From an uncultured Pseudomonadales bacterium (GTDB lineage Bacteria > Pseudomonadota > Gammaproteobacteria > Pseudomonadales > Azotimanducaceae): a DNA stretch of 64,000 nt. The position numbers were made by a program, and so were the translations under genes. The DNA lies in contig CATOTI010000002.1 in NCBI GenBank assembly GCA_951813295.1, positions 930,001-994,000 of the forward strand. Reading direction: 5' to 3'. Shown piece by piece: positions 52,154 through 63,006 of the stretch; within the stretch, counting starts at the first letter, position 1; each line of letters opens with the position of its first letter. Below the pieces are notes generated by a model. The model had not been told where the DNA came from, did no database searches, and worked only from the letters and a program-made list of their open reading frames with translations.

Positions 52154-53980
52154 TTAAGGCGCAGTAACACCCTCCCAGGCCTCGATTCGTTCGACACCGA
52201 CGCCGGATCGAATCAAAGCCTCCCAACTCCTCTTTGGCGCATTCGCGAGAACGGCCTCGGCTTCTGCATCGAGGTCACCCCGCAGGAGCCGCACCAGCGC
52301 ATCCATCGCAAGCCCGGCGGCGAAGATATTCTCGTCGAACTCGATCACCGAGTTGAGCGCTCGGCGCAGTGAGGTTCGCGTTTCCGGCGGCCAATCGATG
52401 CGCTGACTCGCGACGATGACGAGTGCCCAGAGCACGTTTTCACGCGCGATCGACCGCACGGGTTTGTAGCCCTCGACGTTGTAGGTGATTCCAATTCCCT
52501 CGCACACGTCGGCTTCGTCGGTCGGCCGCACGAACTTGATACTGCGACCTTGCGCGAGGTTCATCGCGAGACGATTAGTCTCGACCTCGAGGCTCTTGAT
52601 GAACGCATCGATCACTCGCACACCGAGCGATCGCTGCCGGTCATCGTCCGCACGACGAATCAGACATCCAAGAGCATCCGCCGCAACGGATCGAACGTAG
52701 AGCGAATCGTCGTGGTGGAGTGCGTCGATCAGGTGATCGATGACGATGGAATCAACGGAACCGGCAACGCCCAAACCGAAGGCGCCCGCCTTGCGCACCC
52801 ATTTGACGGGCGATGTGATGGCATCCAGGTAGGTCGGGGTCGCGGCCTCACCAAGTGCAACGAGACCGAACGTCGCGGCCCGTCGAACACTCTCGCGATG
52901 TGAACGCAGCGCTTGGCCGAGCACGTCCAGCGCGACGTCAGTAGGCGCAGCCGTTGCGAGCCGGTATGCCGCCCCTACGCGTCGGGGCTCCGCGGAATCG
53001 CCTGTTGCTTCGAGCGCCGTGCGAAGCGATTCGATGTCTTCCGGCTCGTCAGCGGCGGGCGTCTGTGACGCGGTCAACCAGCGGTACTGTGAATCCCAGA
53101 TCGCCGTCGTGAGCCGATCGGCATCGCCGCGATCGACGCCGGTCAGTTCGTCAACGCCGGTCCAGCGTCGCCCCGTCGTCGCTCTCGCCTTCGGTTCACG
53201 CGTGCGAAAGAGCCAGAAGCGCCACATGAAGCGCGGATGGTCCTTCCAATGACGCCAATCATCACGCCGGTGATTTCCGCGATGAAAGAGATTGTGTGAG
53301 TAAAGGACGACGCTACCCGGATCGAGCGGCGCGGCCTCGAAGGGCGTGACGAGCGGCCAATCGAGGTTGTCCACGGCGTCGCGCATCCGGATGTCGTGTT
53401 TCGTCGCACGGGCGACGATTTCCTCTACGTCGTACGTCGATTTCGGGCCGCTGATCGGCTGACGTTCCATACCGTCGATCTGATAGTTGAAGTCGAGATG
53501 ATCCGCGCCCGCGAAGTTGTCGTGATTCTCCTCGTGATTGAACGTCCAGTACTGCGAGTACGGCACGGTTGCCGTCGGCCCCATGTCCGCGGCCACGGCT
53601 TGGGGGTAGTAGAGCATCTCCACCTGGATGGCTTGATGGTGACGGTGCTTGCGACCGTTGAACGGTCCGTTATCGTCCTTATGCCAGTGCTGATCGTTCG
53701 AGCCACTCACGAAGGGCGTGTTGTGTGTGAACGGCACGATGGCCCAGTCTTCGCCGACGAGCGTGTTACAGGCAGCGACCAACCCCGGCGAATTGATCAC
53801 GTCGACGATTTCCAGCACTGACGTCGCGTCAATCAACGCCTTGTCGGCAAAGAGCGCCTTTTCCTTCTGATAGATCCGCGCGTGAACCGCGTCGTCGATG
53901 CTGAGATGTTCAGGGCCCAGCACCACCAGGCCACGAGAGACGAAATCACGAATGATTTCGTCGGATTCGACATAACTCAC
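52154..53980 (-). CDS. Phytanoyl-CoA dioxygenase (PhyH)-like oxygenase with C-terminal HEAT repeats
   Basis: A 608-residue protein in two parts. Residues about 5-285 match a PhyH-type Fe(II)/2-oxoglutarate oxygenase: the HxD pair in DQHWHKDDNGPFNG, the distal histidine in YSHNLFHRGNHRRDD and an arginine nearby. From about 310 on come alpha-helical HEAT-like repeats, for example RRAATFGLVALGEAA, RKAGAFGLGVAGSVDSI and VRSVAADALGCLIRR. The repeats may recruit a protein substrate or partner. I know of no standard family with this combination. The start has no clear ribosome binding site. Confidence 0.78.
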   Translation of the reverse strand: MSYVESDEIIRDFVSRGLVVLGPEHLSIDDAVHARIYQKEKALFADKALIDATSVLEIVDVINSPGLVAACNTLVGEDWAIVPFTHNTPFVSGSNDQHWHKDDNGPFNGRKHRHHQAIQVEMLYYPQAVAADMGPTATVPYSQYWTFNHEENHDNFAGADHLDFNYQIDGMERQPISGPKSTYDVEEIVARATKHDIRMRDAVDNLDWPLVTPFEAAPLDPGSVVLYSHNLFHRGNHRRDDWRHWKDHPRFMWRFWLFRTREPKARATTGRRWTGVDELTGVDRGDADRLTTAIWDSQYRWLTASQTPAADEPEDIESLRTALEATGDSAEPRRVGAAYRLATAAPTDVALDVLGQALRSHRESVRRAATFGLVALGEAATPTYLDAITSPVKWVRKAGAFGLGVAGSVDSIVIDHLIDALHHDDSLYVRSVAADALGCLIRRADDDRQRSLGVRVIDAFIKSLEVETNRLAMNLAQGRSIKFVRPTDEADVCEGIGITYNVEGYKPVRSIARENVLWALVIVASQRIDWPPETRTSLRRALNSVIEFDENIFAAGLAMDALVRLLRGDLDAEAEAVLANAPKRSWEALIRSGVGVERIEAWEGVTAP

Positions 53981-53995
53981 GTAACGAGAAACACC

Positions 53996-55370
53996 CTAAA
54001 TGTTCATAAATCCCAGCGGCGCTGGATCGATCGCCGGGTCGTAGAACCGGCGAACGTTGGGCAACACGAGATCCATCTCGCCGCTCGTGACGCCAAACCA
54101 ATGCGCAAGCTCCATGAAATAGGATTCTACCGGCGTCGTCGGCGCATAGATCCCCCGGGTGATCGCGAGTGGGCTGCCTTCGAAGATGAGGGGGGTAATC
54201 ACCCACCATCTGGCCCCCGTTCACGCTGCCGCCCATCACGAAGTGATGACCGCCCCAGGCGTGGTCCGATCCTTTGCCGTTGGACGTCAACGTGCGCGCA
54301 AAATCGGACACCGTAAACGTGGTCACCTCGTCATAAACACCGAGTTCTACCAATGCTTCACGGAACTCTTTCAAGCCGCGGCTCAGGACCGGCAACATCG
54401 CCGCCTGTAGCTCGACGACTCCGTCGTGGTGATCCCAGCCACCAAAGTTCACGAAGAAGGTCTGGCGTGACGTACCGAGACCCTCGCGCCCCGCGATCGT
54501 TCGCGCGATGAGCGCGAGCGACTGCGAGAAGTTGCTGTCGGAAAAGGCCGTTTGCAGGGGCAGGCCGTTTTCCATCGCCCTCGTAAAGACCTGCTGCGCG
54601 TCGATCGCGCCCCGCAGGCGGCGAACGTATTCCTCCCGCAGGACGTTCGCCTGCGGCACGCCGAGGATCCGATCGACCATCTCCTGGCGCCGGGCGCCGT
54701 AATCCGACCCGTCGGCGTAGGAAAAGAGTCCCCGTGCTCCCCCCACGTTCACGCTGATCGCGTAAGGCGAACTCGAAACGCCACTCTGAAAAACGTTCGT
54801 GCCCGAGATCGAGATGTTCATCGAAACGCCGTTCGCGGGCCCGTCGCCCTCGGTCAGATCCGCGATCCGACCCGCCCAACCGGCCGCAATTCGCGCATCG
54901 ACCACCGCGGTCTGCCATTGCTCGATCTGATCGGCGTGGGAGAAAAGGCCGAGGGGAATCCTGGCAGTCCCGGCTTCGAGCGCCGCACGATCGTAGGGCT
55001 GTGCCAGCGTCCCGACGTTCGCCAACACGGCGAGTTCACGCGCCTCGTAGAGGTCGCGCAGTTCGAGCATTCCGGGGTGCATGGCAAACTCACGACCGTC
55101 GTGAATCGGCGCCATCAGATGGAGATCTTCCTTCGCGAGCGCTAGATCCGACCGAACAGCGACGTACTCGTCGAACTGATCGGCATCCGTCGGGACCACC
55201 ATGTTGTACGAGTCGGCCCCGCCACCGAGCATCACGCAGACAAGCGCCCGGTAGTCATGGCTGTCGCCCCGCGCGGCCGTCGCGCCCAGCGTCAACCCCG
55301 CCGTACCGAGAAGCCTCGAACCGAGCCCGAACGAGAGCGTGTCTTTGACGAAGCGGCGTCGAGTGCTCAT
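53996..55370 (-). pseudogene. DUF1501 protein, frameshifted near the C-terminus
   Basis: The frame from 55370 begins STRRRFVKDTLSFGLGSRLL, a Tat-type signal, and holds the DUF1501 (sulfatase/alkaline-phosphatase-superfamily-like) blocks VCVMLGGGADSYNMVVPTD, FFVNFGGWDHHDGVVELQ and FTVSDFARTLTSNGKGSDHA. At 54190-54195 a run of six C (six G on the plus strand) shifts the frame after GGQMVGDYPP. The true C-terminus, PLIFEGSPLAITRGIYAPTT to GFMNI, continues in another frame to 53996. One more C would restore the gene. It follows the DUF1800 remnant directly (stop 55371, start 55370). Confidence 0.8.
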
Positions 55371-56540
55371 TCAGTCCTCCACGACGTATTCGGGCGAGAT
55401 CGCCACCAGGAAAATCCCGTGGCGAACGCGCTGCTCCGGATCACTGAAGGACGCGAGCGTCTCCGTCAACGCGGTACGGGTCGCCTCACTCATCCTGCCG
55501 TACATCATCATGATGTCGAGCCGCTCGACGAGTTCGTCGACGTCGTCGGCAATCTCGATGTATTCATCCAACTGAAGCCGGGCTTTCGGGAAGGGATCCG
55601 GGATGTCGAAGAAGCCGTCTTCGGAAAACGCGGCGATATGAGCAACGTTTGCACCCCCAACGACAGTCGTCGTGTTGGTGATCTGAAACTCGGGTGCCAC
55701 GAGTCCTGCCTCCGCGATGGGGCCGGGAGGCGTGTAGTCCGGGAGAAAAAAGTTGAACACCGTCGGCGACGACAGCGGGTGTTGGCGTACCAAGAAGTTC
55801 AAGAGATATCCCGACGCGTAGAACGTGTTATCGGACGTCCTCGCGCCGAACTGGCGGGCGATCGCGAGATATCGCATCACCGGTTCGCGTAGCTTGCCGA
55901 AGCTCGAGTCGACATCGACGGCGAGCGCTTCCGGATCGAGCAACACCGCGCGCCAGACGTCCTTCATGTCACCGCGAATGCCGGTCTCGTCGCCGTTGAA
56001 CGCGCGCGCGACGCGCTCGATGTAGGCGGGCGACGGGTTCGAGGTGACGAGCCGCTGGATCAGTTGACGGCCGATGAACGGGCCGACGTTCGGGTGCTCG
56101 AAAAGGTTGTCGATCGCGACCTCGAAGTCCTCGAAGTCCTCGAAGTCCTCGAGACCGGTTAGCCCAGCCGGAACAACCGTGTCGTTCAGAAGATGCTTCT
56201 CGGACGTATCGTGATAGTCGTCATACATCTGCATCTGGATGCGGTAAGGCCCGTACTCCATGCCGAATTCCGCGTTGTCGCCGCCCCACGAGAAACCGTG
56301 AAGACCTCCGCGAACTCACGAATCTCGCTCTGAGAATAGGTCGCAATCGGTTGGCCATCCGTATCGAGTTTCGGCTGCCGTCGATGTTGAGTTCGTAGAG
56401 CCCTATCGTGAAAAGCTGCATGATCTCGCGCGCGAAATTCTCGTCCGGGAAGATGTTTCGTTCCGGGACGGCCTTTCGGTTGTTGAGGTGACTGAGATAG
56501 ACGCCTTCCGAGACTTTCGTTGTACGGCAACACGAAACTC
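55371..56540 (-). pseudogene. DUF1800 protein, 5'-truncated with two frameshifts
   Basis: Three frames together spell the C-terminal two thirds of a DUF1800 protein. The first is SEGVYLSHLNNRKAVPERNI to LYELNIDGS (56535-56385). After a 1-base loss comes PKLDTDGQPIATYSQSEIRE to AEVFT (to about 56305). After a second 1-base loss the last frame runs from GGDNAEFGMEYGPYRIQ to EYVVED at 55371. The N-terminal part and the start are missing. DUF1800 normally pairs with DUF1501, the next gene, so both members are broken here. Type of damage (decay or sequencing error) cannot be told from one sequence. Confidence 0.75.
56121..56153. repeat. Short tandem repeat, 9-bp unit
   Basis: More than three copies of CTCGAAGTC in a row inside the DUF1800 remnant, encoding alternating phenylalanine, glutamate and aspartate (FEDFEDFED). 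Such repeats arise by slippage and fit a gene no longer under constraint. Confidence 0.8.
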
Positions 56541-56644
56541 GAGGACCCGCAAAATGAACACGGCTCATGTGGTCCGGCCGTCAACTTGAACCCTGCCTGT
56601 CCCGCGACCCACTAAGTAGTAAGGCACGCGGAAAGGAACAAACC

Positions 56645-56737
56645 TTGCCCAACTTCACCTGGCGCGACGCACGGATCCTCGCAATCCTCGCACTGACCGG
56701 ATTGCTACTCGGCTGCATCGAACTGCCTTGCCTTTGA
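56645..56737 (+). CDS. Candidate 30-residue lipoprotein
   Basis: A TTG start with AAAGGAA 7 bases upstream opens a 30-codon frame: PNFTWRDARILAILALTGLL then LGCIELPCL and a stop. The hydrophobic stretch ending in LLGC is a type II signal peptide with lipobox, so the mature peptide would be only seven residues with a lipidated cysteine. Similar mini-lipoproteins (entericidin-like) exist. It could also be the start of a decayed gene. Too short for standard gene calling. Confidence 0.5.
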   Translation: MPNFTWRDARILAILALTGLLLGCIELPCL

Positions 56738-56801
56738 ACGGTCGCGCGGAAGGGCCCGTTAACCGATGCCGGTACCGCTACAAACGAACTACGATAGTGA
56801 G

Positions 56802-57047
56802 ATGCCGGACGAACCTACCCGTGAGAATGACCTCGGTTTTCGCTTTGCCGAACGTAGCGGCGGGCGTGTCGAAATCACACGCCAAGGAGCCACTGTCACG
56901 ACGCTCATCGGCCACAACGCGGCGCGATTCATGCGCCGGGTTGCATCGAGTGACTTCCCAACGGGGCAACGCCTGATGGCAAAGGCAACCGGCCAATACA
57001 AATTCGGCAACGAGCGCGCAGCGAAGAAACACCCCCGCAATCGATAG
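56802..57047 (+). CDS. Small conserved hypothetical protein
   Basis: An 81-residue protein: LGFRFAERSGGRVEITRQGA, TVTTLIGHNAARFMRRV, then FPTGQRLMAKATGQYKFGNE and AAKKHPRNR. The GQYKFGNER-x-KKHPRNR tail is a pattern I associate with a conserved small gammaproteobacterial protein of unknown role. ATG 56802 is used; an in-frame ATG at 56766 would add 12 residues. It is followed by a bidirectional terminator shared with rpoD. Confidence 0.72.
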   Translation: MPDEPTRENDLGFRFAERSGGRVEITRQGATVTTLIGHNAARFMRRVASSDFPTGQRLMAKATGQYKFGNERAAKKHPRNR

Positions 57048-57065
57048 GCGCTGACTTTCGCAGAG

Positions 57066-57097
57066 CAAAAAAAACGGGACCTCGCGGTCCCGTTTTT
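57066..57097. terminator. Bidirectional rho-independent terminator
   Basis: ACGGGACC (57074-57081) pairs with GGTCCCGT (57086-57093) around TCGC, flanked by an A-run on the left and TTTTT on the right, so it works in both directions. It separates the convergent small gene and rpoD. Confidence 0.9.
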
Positions 57098-57120
57098 GTC
57101 TGCCGTCGGTCGAACCGAGT

Positions 57121-58944
<1,824 letters not shown>

Positions 58945-59001
58945 ATCACCTCTTCGTTCTGACGTCGCTGCCGCGACGCAATGTGCTGGGACAAGCGGTC
59001 G

Positions 59002-59007
59002 ATTATA
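59002..59007 (-). promoter_or_regulatory. Likely -10 element for rpoD
   Basis: Minus-strand TATAAT about 57 bases before the rpoD start and downstream of the dnaG stop. No strong -35 hexamer lies at 16-18 bases, so promoter strength is uncertain. An internal rpoD promoter is known from other macromolecular synthesis operons. Confidence 0.45.
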
Positions 59008-59158
59008 GACCGCCTCGACGTGTGATTTCGTCTGCCAACCGATCCCGGGCGCCCGCTCGAGCGAAGCGCTGCCCCCGATCGTTGGCGATACGCCATCGAC
59101 ACGGCTCCTCACCGCCCCCCTGGTCGGTGAGTTCTCTTACTCTCAGAAAGCGAGAGCC

Positions 59159-60913
59159 CTAGAAATCCGATTCCTTGCGCGGTGCGATTTTTGAGCGTTT
59201 TTCTTGTGATACCTCATGAAAGCGCTCCAGATTTTCGCGCGAACCGTTCTCGTAGAGTTCCTTCAGCGCGTCTTTGGCGCGTAGATCGTGTTCTTCGACA
59301 TAACGCGCAACCCCTTCAACGAATTCAAGCGTCCTCCCCTCAATCGAGAGTTCCAAGGGCTTCGCGAGCGCTTGCGTGAGTTGGTCGTAGCTCGGATCCC
59401 CCACAAACCGCCCCATGATGATCGCGCTGTCGTCGATCTTCTCACGTCGGACATAGTCGAAGACCTGCGGGAAGATGCGGCCATGTTTCAGTAATTCAAG
59501 GATGCTCGCAGCGCTTGCGTCGTCTATCCGTCGCGCGACCGTCGGATCGTCGAGCAGGATGGCGAGTAGGCTTCGACCAATCGCCGTCTCGCTGACCCGC
59601 GGCGTCGATGCCGAGCGCGATGGCATTGGCTGGCGCGCCTGACGCAGCCGGGCATCGATCATGCGCGGATCGAGCTCAGCGCGCTTGGCGAGATGCTCGA
59701 CGAGCATCGACCGCATGACCCCGTCCGGTAAGAGTTCGAGTTGCGGTAGCGCGAGTTCGACCAACCGGACGCGGCCGTCCATCTGGGAAAGATCCAGTCC
59801 ATCCTCGACCTGGGCAAAGAAGTATTCGGCGACACCGGTCGCGTGCTTAACGAGATCCGCAAAGTGGTTGTGTCCACGGGCAAGAACGATCGAATCGGGA
59901 TCTTCTCCTTCGGGCAGGAAGACGAACCCGAGCTCGCGCCCTTCGGTCAACGCGGGGAAGGCGGCAAGCGCGGCCTTCCACGCGGCCTGACGTCCGGCGC
60001 GGTCACCATCGAAACAGCACACCACCCGCTTCGTGTAGCGGAACACCTTCTTGAAGTGGTCCTCGCCGACGGCGGTACCGAGCGTCGCGACAGCGTTCGT
60101 CACGCCCGCCTGAGCGAGCGCGAGAACGTCCATATATCCCTCGACGAGAATGACCTCGTTCAGTTGCCGGTGTGCTCGTCGGGCCTCGAAGAGGCCATAG
60201 AGTTCGCGGCCTTTGTGGAACACGTCCGTTTCTGGTGAGTTGAGATACTTAGGTTCACCACCATCGAGTACCCGGCCGCCGAAACCGATCGGCCGACCTC
60301 TGAGATCCAGGATGGGAAACATGACCCGGTCACGGAAACGATCGTAAACCCGGCCGCTGTCGGCACGAATCAGAAGCCCTGCGTTGATGAGCGTCTCTTC
60401 GCCGAACCGATCGAGTGAAAGCTTGAGATAGTCCCATCCTGGTGGCGCAAAGCCGACGGTGTAGTCCTTTGCGACGACCCCGGTCAGTCCGCGCGCCTTG
60501 AGGTAGTCGACCGCTTTCGAATGGGCCGGATCCCTCAGTGCACGTTGAAACAGCCGGCTCGCCTTGTCGAGAACGTCGAAAAGCCCCGAATCCACAGGCT
60601 TCGATCGTTGGCCTTCACGCGGGACTTCGACGCCCGCGTAGGCCGCGAGGGATTCGACGGCTTCCGGGAAAGGTAAACCGTCGAATTCGACCACGAACGT
60701 GAGCGCCGTACCCGAAGCGCCACAACCAAAACAATAGTAGAACTGCTTCTCGGGATTAACGGAGAAAGACGGCGTCTTCTCGTCGTGAAAGGGGCATAAG
60801 CCTTTGTGATTCTTACCCGTCTTTTTCAACGGCACGCGGCGTTCAATGACGTCGACGATATCGACGCGCTCGATCAGATCGTTGATGAACGACTGCGGAA
60901 TCGTACCCGGCAT
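59159..60913 (-). CDS. dnaG: DNA primase DnaG
   Basis: A 584-residue primase that makes RNA primers at the replication fork. The N-terminal CHC2 zinc finger is CPFHDEKTPSFSVNPEKQFY followed by CFGC. The TOPRIM core has VILVEGYMDVLALAQAGVTN, and the catalytic acidic residues lie in VVCCFDGDRAGRQAA. The C-terminal ~150 residues form the helicase-binding domain. Length is typical. It sits between the yqeY gene and rpoD in one direction. Confidence 0.98.
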   Translation of the reverse strand: MPGTIPQSFINDLIERVDIVDVIERRVPLKKTGKNHKGLCPFHDEKTPSFSVNPEKQFYYCFGCGASGTALTFVVEFDGLPFPEAVESLAAYAGVEVPREGQRSKPVDSGLFDVLDKASRLFQRALRDPAHSKAVDYLKARGLTGVVAKDYTVGFAPPGWDYLKLSLDRFGEETLINAGLLIRADSGRVYDRFRDRVMFPILDLRGRPIGFGGRVLDGGEPKYLNSPETDVFHKGRELYGLFEARRAHRQLNEVILVEGYMDVLALAQAGVTNAVATLGTAVGEDHFKKVFRYTKRVVCCFDGDRAGRQAAWKAALAAFPALTEGRELGFVFLPEGEDPDSIVLARGHNHFADLVKHATGVAEYFFAQVEDGLDLSQMDGRVRLVELALPQLELLPDGVMRSMLVEHLAKRAELDPRMIDARLRQARQPMPSRSASTPRVSETAIGRSLLAILLDDPTVARRIDDASAASILELLKHGRIFPQVFDYVRREKIDDSAIIMGRFVGDPSYDQLTQALAKPLELSIEGRTLEFVEGVARYVEEHDLRAKDALKELYENGSRENLERFHEVSQEKRSKIAPRKESDF

Positions 60914-61036
60914 GACTCGCTTTGTGATGACGTCGAGCGACTCCCGGCGAGCCGCTCGTTGAAGATCCTAGCTCCTCGCGCCGCGCTTGGCACCGGGCTC
61001 GTCAGGATCGAGTGCGCGTGACCGAAAACCTCGAAA

Positions 61037-61498
61037 TCAGGCGAGCTTCGATTTAACGAGACCGCTGACGGCACCCATGTCGGTGCGACCTTTGAGTTTC
61101 GCACCCAGAACGCCCATGACCTTTCCCATGTCGCGCATTCCTTCCGCCCCCGTGGCGGCGATCGCTTCGTCGATCAACGCGACGATTTCCTCGTCACTCG
61201 CCTGTTCGGGCATGAATTCGTCGATCACCGCGATTTCGCCGCGTTCCCGCGCGGCCAGATCCTCGCGTCCAGCCGCTTCGTATTGTTCGAGCGAGTCGCG
61301 ACGTTGCTTCAGCATCTTTGTCAGGATTTCGACCACGGCGGCGTCATCAAGCGTTTCGCGTCGATCTACTTCGACTTGTTTGAGCTCGGCGTTGATGAGT
61401 CGCAGCGCCGCCAACCGCTCGCGATCACGTGCGCGCATCGCGTCCTTGGTCGCGGCCGAAATCGCTTCCTTCTTGGGCGAAACCTGCGAGTCAGTCAT
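61037..61498 (-). CDS. GatB/YqeY domain protein
   Basis: A 153-residue YqeY-type protein: AISAATKDAMRARDRERLAA with LRLINAELKQVEVDRRE, KQRRDSLEQYEAAGREDLAA, and MGKVMGVLGAKLKGRTDMGA. It resembles the tRNA-binding tail domain of GatB, and a role linked to tRNA or translation is assumed. ATG 61498 is used because an upstream in-frame opening has no domain content. Its position between rpsU and dnaG is usual in many Gammaproteobacteria. Confidence 0.92.
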   Translation of the reverse strand: MTDSQVSPKKEAISAATKDAMRARDRERLAALRLINAELKQVEVDRRETLDDAAVVEILTKMLKQRRDSLEQYEAAGREDLAARERGEIAVIDEFMPEQASDEEIVALIDEAIAATGAEGMRDMGKVMGVLGAKLKGRTDMGAVSGLVKSKLA

Positions 61499-61574
61499 CG
61501 GACACCTTGGAAAGGAGATAGACGACACCACCGCGCTCGATCGCGAGGCGGGGGATGGTCTTGAAAGATCGTTG

Positions 61575-61597
61575 ACGAACGGCGAGGCGCCGTTCGT
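61575..61597 (-). other. Perfect hairpin between rpsU and the yqeY gene
   Basis: A 10-bp perfect inverted repeat, ACGAACGGCG (61575-61584) and CGCCGTTCGT (61588-61597), with a 3-base loop. It lies just after the rpsU stop in the direction of transcription. It lacks a T-run, so it is more likely an attenuator, processing site or mRNA-stabilising stem than a full terminator. In E. coli a partial terminator sits between rpsU and dnaG. Confidence 0.6.
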
Positions 61598-61619
61598 GCG
61601 GGCTCGAGCGACGCGAGAA

Positions 61620-61835
61620 TCAGTGCGTCTTTTCGAACCGGCGGGCTTCGCGCTGCAGCTTCTTGAGGTGGCGCTTCACCGCCGCGGCGGCCTTACGCTT
61701 GCGGACGGCTGTCGGCTTTTCGTAGTACTCACGCTTGCGGACTTCGGACAAAACGCCCGCTTTTTCGCACGAACGTTTGAAGCGGCGGAGCGCAACGTCG
61801 AAGGGTTCGTTCTCTTTGACTTTGACGAAAGGCAT
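61620..61835 (-). CDS. rpsU: 30S ribosomal protein S21
   Basis: A 71-residue, very basic protein: [39 protein letters not shown], and a lysine/arginine-rich tail [19 protein letters not shown]. It binds the 30S platform near the 3' end of 16S rRNA and helps initiation. It heads the macromolecular synthesis cluster and is divergent from tsaD, with its own promoter at 61861-61890. Confidence 0.98.
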   Translation of the reverse strand: MPFVKVKENEPFDVALRRFKRSCEKAGVLSEVRKREYYEKPTAVRKRKAAAAVKRHLKKLQREARRFEKTH

Positions 61836-61860
61836 AAGTTGCTCTCAATGAGGGCCGGCG

Positions 61861-61890
61861 ATTGTACTGAACGCGATTTCCGATTTCCAA
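61861..61890 (-). promoter_or_regulatory. Sigma-70 promoter for rpsU
   Basis: On the minus strand TTGGAA (61885-61890), an 18-base spacer and TACAAT (61861-61866), about 25 bases before the rpsU start. It fits a normal sigma-70 promoter for the rpsU-yqeY-dnaG-rpoD cluster. Confidence 0.5.
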
Positions 61891-61997
61891 AACTTAAATC
61901 ATCAATCCGGATCACCCATTCACGCGAAGGGTCGTCGGACGCGCTCCAGCGGTGACGGTGGCAGAATGCGCGGCTTCTCAAAAAGCCGCGGATCCCT

Positions 61998-63002
61998 ATG
62001 CTCGTCCTTGGAATCGAAACGTCGTGTGACGAAACGGGCGTCGCACTATGGGATACCGATCTCGGTCTCATCGCGGATTCGATCTACAGTCAGGTCGATC
62101 TGCATGCCGCCTACGGCGGCGTCGTGCCGGAACTTGCATCGCGCGATCACGTGCAGAAGACGGTGCCCCTGATCGAGGAACTGCTCGATTCGGCCGGACA
62201 AGGGTTGCGTGACCTCGACGGAATCGCCTACACGGCGGGCCCGGGACTCATGGGCGCGCTACTCGTCGGCGCCACCGTCGGGCGCTCGCTCGCGTTCGGT
62301 CTCGGCATCCCGGCGATCGAGGTGCACCACATGGAAGCGCACCTGATGGCGCCCCTCATCGGCGATGAGAAGCCGTCGCTGCCTTTCGTCGCCTTGCTCG
62401 TGTCGGGCGGACATACCCAGCTCTTCAAAGTCGATGGCATGGGCCGATATGAGCTGCTCGGCGAGTCGCTCGACGATGCCGCGGGCGAAGCCTTCGACAA
62501 GGCAGCGAAGATGCTCGGGCTCGGTTACCCGGGCGGACCGGAGATCGCCAAACTCGCCCCATCGGGCAGGCCGGGCCGGTTTCGTTTTCCCCGCCCCATG
62601 ACCGATCGACCGGGGCTCGACCTGAGCTTCTCCGGCCTCAAGACGCATACCCAGACGACGATTCGATCAATCGGCGAACCGACGGACGAAGACCGGGCCG
62701 ACATCGCGCTCGCGTTCGAAGATGCCGTCGTCGATACCCTCGCGATCAAATGCCGCCGCGCTCTCGAGGCGACAGGACTGACGGATCTCGTTGCAGCCGG
62801 CGGCGTGGCGGCGAACATCAAACTGCGCGCAAGACTCGAGCAGGATCTACCCCGCGTCATCTACGCGCCGCTCGCGTTATGCACCGACAACGGCGCGATG
62901 ATTGCCCACGTCGGCGCGTTGCGACTCGCGGCCGGTGAGACCGCACCACTCGCCATCACCACGCGGGCACGGTGGCCCATGGCGGAACTCGAGCCCGTCT
63001 GA
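61998..63002 (+). CDS. tsaD: tRNA N6-threonylcarbamoyladenosine transferase TsaD
   Basis: A 334-residue ASKHA-fold protein that transfers threonylcarbamoyl to A37 of tRNAs reading ANN codons, with TsaB/E/C elsewhere. Seen: [19 protein letters not shown], the metal-binding histidines in [22 protein letters not shown], and [18 protein letters not shown]. The tRNA with CAU anticodon in this window carries A37 and is a natural substrate. It is divergent from rpsU, as in many Gammaproteobacteria. Confidence 0.97.
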   Translation: MLVLGIETSCDETGVALWDTDLGLIADSIYSQVDLHAAYGGVVPELASRDHVQKTVPLIEELLDSAGQGLRDLDGIAYTAGPGLMGALLVGATVGRSLAFGLGIPAIEVHHMEAHLMAPLIGDEKPSLPFVALLVSGGHTQLFKVDGMGRYELLGESLDDAAGEAFDKAAKMLGLGYPGGPEIAKLAPSGRPGRFRFPRPMTDRPGLDLSFSGLKTHTQTTIRSIGEPTDEDRADIALAFEDAVVDTLAIKCRRALEATGLTDLVAAGGVAANIKLRARLEQDLPRVIYAPLALCTDNGAMIAHVGALRLAAGETAPLAITTRARWPMAELEPV

Positions 63003-63006
63003 CGCG

